Shown here piece by piece: positions 14,292-15,561 of a stretch of DNA of 15,561 nt. Position 1 is the stretch's first letter, and each line of letters begins with the position of its first letter. Made by a program: the position numbers and the translations under genes. The notes under the pieces are model-generated. The model ran no database searches and was not told the origin of the DNA. It saw only the letters and a list, made by a program, of their open reading frames with translations. Origin of the DNA: UBA11400 sp964550435 (GTDB taxonomy: Bacteria > Bacteroidota > Rhodothermia > Balneolales > HLUCCA01); assembly GCA_964550435.1 (NCBI GenBank), contig CAZJZI010000055.1:1-15561 (forward strand). Direction: 5' to 3'.

Positions 14292-15561
14292 GCGTAGCTT
14301 CAGGTTGTGTTAATTGAATTTTTTCAAGTAGGGTAAAGGCGTCTTCAAGATCGACTACTGACTCAAGTACTATTCGAACCAAGCCATCCTTTTGTGTCAC
14401 TTTGTAACCATTTTGCCCCAATAAAGATTCAAAACGTGTTAATAACTGCTGAAATAGCCCATTTTCGAAAAATACTTCGCCTCTGGAAGATTTTGGATCA
14501 GGACATGTGAGCCATGCTTTTCCAGCTCGTACAAGAACTTTGTCCATATAAAGTTTCGAAGCCGCCAACTTAATTCGTGTTGCTGCAATTAAATTAGTAG
14601 CATGGTTGGTGAGCGGACCAAATCGATCTGTTACTTCCTGAATCCATTCCTGAATCTGAGATAGTTCTGTTGCTTTACCCAAAGAACGGTATAGATTTAG
14701 TCTTTCGATGTCGTCTGATACATAGTATTTGTCCAATATTGCAGTTACATCGAAGTCTACCGACGTTTCTGGTAACTCGAGTTCTTGTGCCTCATTTTCA
14801 AACAAGTCTGTGAATTCAGTCTGTTTGAGTTCTTTAACCGCATCATTCAGAATTTTAGTGTAAAGCTCAATTCCGATGTCATTGATGAATCCACTTTGTT
14901 CACCACCAAGCAAATCTCCTGCGCCACGGATATCCAGATCACGCATGGCTATGTTTAATCCACTTCCGAGGTCCGAAAATTCGACCAGTGCCATGAGTCT
15001 GCGTCGGGCTTCCATCGTCAAATCCCTGAGTGGAGGAGTAATCAGATAACAGAAAGCCTTTCGATTAGATCGGCCAACACGCCCACGTAGCTGGTGAAGC
15101 TCTGATAATCCGAAGAGATCAGCTCTATTTATAATTATGGTGTTGGCATTAGAAATATCGATTCCATTTTCAACGATGTTGGTCGATACAAGTACATCAA
15201 ACTTGTGGGCATAGAAATCTACAATGATCTTTTCTAACTCTGTGCCATTCATTTGTCCATGAGCAAATCTGACCCTGACATCTGGAACAAGTTTTCGGAT
15301 CATTTCAGATACTTCTTCAATGTTATGTATTCTATTGTTGATAAAATACACTTGTCCGTTTCTGCTGACTTCCTGAAGAATGGCGTCCCGAATCAAAGAG
15401 GAATCAAAACCATGGATTTCAGTATAAACAGGTTGGCGATTGGGTGGGGGCGTCTGAATCACACTTAAATCACGTGCCCCCATCAATGAAAATTGCAGTG
15501 TTCTTGGAATCGGAGTAGCCGATAATGTCAGTACGTCTACGGAAGCTTTAAAGGATTTGAT
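14284..15561 (-). CDS. mfd: Transcription-repair coupling factor Mfd, C-terminal part (runs off the right edge)
   Basis: ATP-driven DNA translocase that removes stalled RNA polymerase and recruits UvrA. The frame is open to the last base: 426 codons including the stop, about the last 40 percent of a usual Mfd. What is seen from the window edge: helicase motif III DVLTLSATPIPRTL (visible residues 9-22), then MGARDLSVIQTPP. The second RecA-like domain follows with VYFINNRIHNIEEV, VSTNIVENGIDISNANTIIINRA and motif VI QLRGRVGRS (157-165) leading into AFCYL, the TRG region shared with RecG. After this come the DLDIRGAGDLLG segment and the C-terminal TRCF domain. An apparent start at TTG 15486 is internal to the protein and not real. 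The stop overlaps the Sua5 ATG. Confidence 0.96.
   Translation of the reverse strand: MKSFKASVDVLTLSATPIPRTLQFSLMGARDLSVIQTPPPNRQPVYTEIHGFDSSLIRDAILQEVSRNGQVYFINNRIHNIEEVSEMIRKLVPDVRVRFAHGQMNGTELEKIIVDFYAHKFDVLVSTNIVENGIDISNANTIIINRADLFGLSELHQLRGRVGRSNRKAFCYLITPPLRDLTMEARRRLMALVEFSDLGSGLNIAMRDLDIRGAGDLLGGEQSGFINDIGIELYTKILNDAVKELKQTEFTDLFENEAQELELPETSVDFDVTAILDKYYVSDDIERLNLYRSLGKATELSQIQEWIQEVTDRFGPLTNHATNLIAATRIKLAASKLYMDKVLVRAGKAWLTCPDPKSSRGEVFFENGLFQQLLTRFESLLGQNGYKVTQKDGLVRIVLESVVDLEDAFTLLEKIQLTQPEATHV

Noticed and set aside
15484..15486. TTG as start of the right-hand minus-strand gene
   Set aside because: The frame continues upstream with the conserved Mfd motif DVLTLSATPIPRTL to the window edge, so this codon is internal to mfd.

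Overview
The window reads as a chromosomal segment from the Bacteroidota/FCB side of the bacterial tree, most likely a Balneolota- or Rhodothermota-like organism. This is inferred from the gene families (DUF5683 protein, a CcmD-like small protein, CcmE with a CXXXY haem site), from generally weak Shine-Dalgarno sites, and from TAnnTTTG promoter boxes. There is no sign of phage, transposon, CRISPR or plasmid functions; almost everything is core metabolism and housekeeping.

Left third, minus strand (1-4077): a branched-chain amino-acid operon transcribed leftwards as leader region, ilvB, ilvN, ilvC, cimA (cimA runs off the left edge). Acetohydroxyacid synthase (IlvB+IlvN) and ketol-acid reductoisomerase (IlvC) are joined by citramalate synthase, which implies a threonine-independent route to isoleucine. 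The roughly 390 bases before ilvB hold the most interesting signal in the window. Two short reading frames there are extraordinarily rich in Ile, Leu and Val codons. Between them lie three copies (two direct, one inverted) of a TTGACCT-type segment that can form two mutually exclusive RNA helices, one of which would bury the ribosome site of the second peptide. It looks like a two-step leader-peptide control of ilvB that does not use an ordinary intrinsic terminator. Further hairpins lie between ilvB and ilvN, and IlvN carries Asn where the valine-binding loop of characterised enzymes has Gly.

Centre (4269-10237): a minus-strand PH-like/SHOCT membrane protein diverges from a plus-strand cytochrome c maturation operon, ccmC-ccmD-ccmE-ccmF. 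This is continued by an overlapping DUF5683 envelope protein and by truA (tRNA pseudouridine synthase). CcmC and TruA appear to start at TTG. CcmE has Cys instead of His at the haem-attachment site, so this is the variant System I.

Right part (10261-15561): a Gfo/Idh/MocA oxidoreductase with its own strong ribosome site, an orphan HisKA_2-type sensor histidine kinase, and tRNA-Asn(GUU) with a strong promoter and a hairpin terminator usable on both strands. Then, on the minus strand, come the translationally overlapping pair mfd (5' part off the right edge) and a Sua5-type threonylcarbamoyl-AMP synthase.
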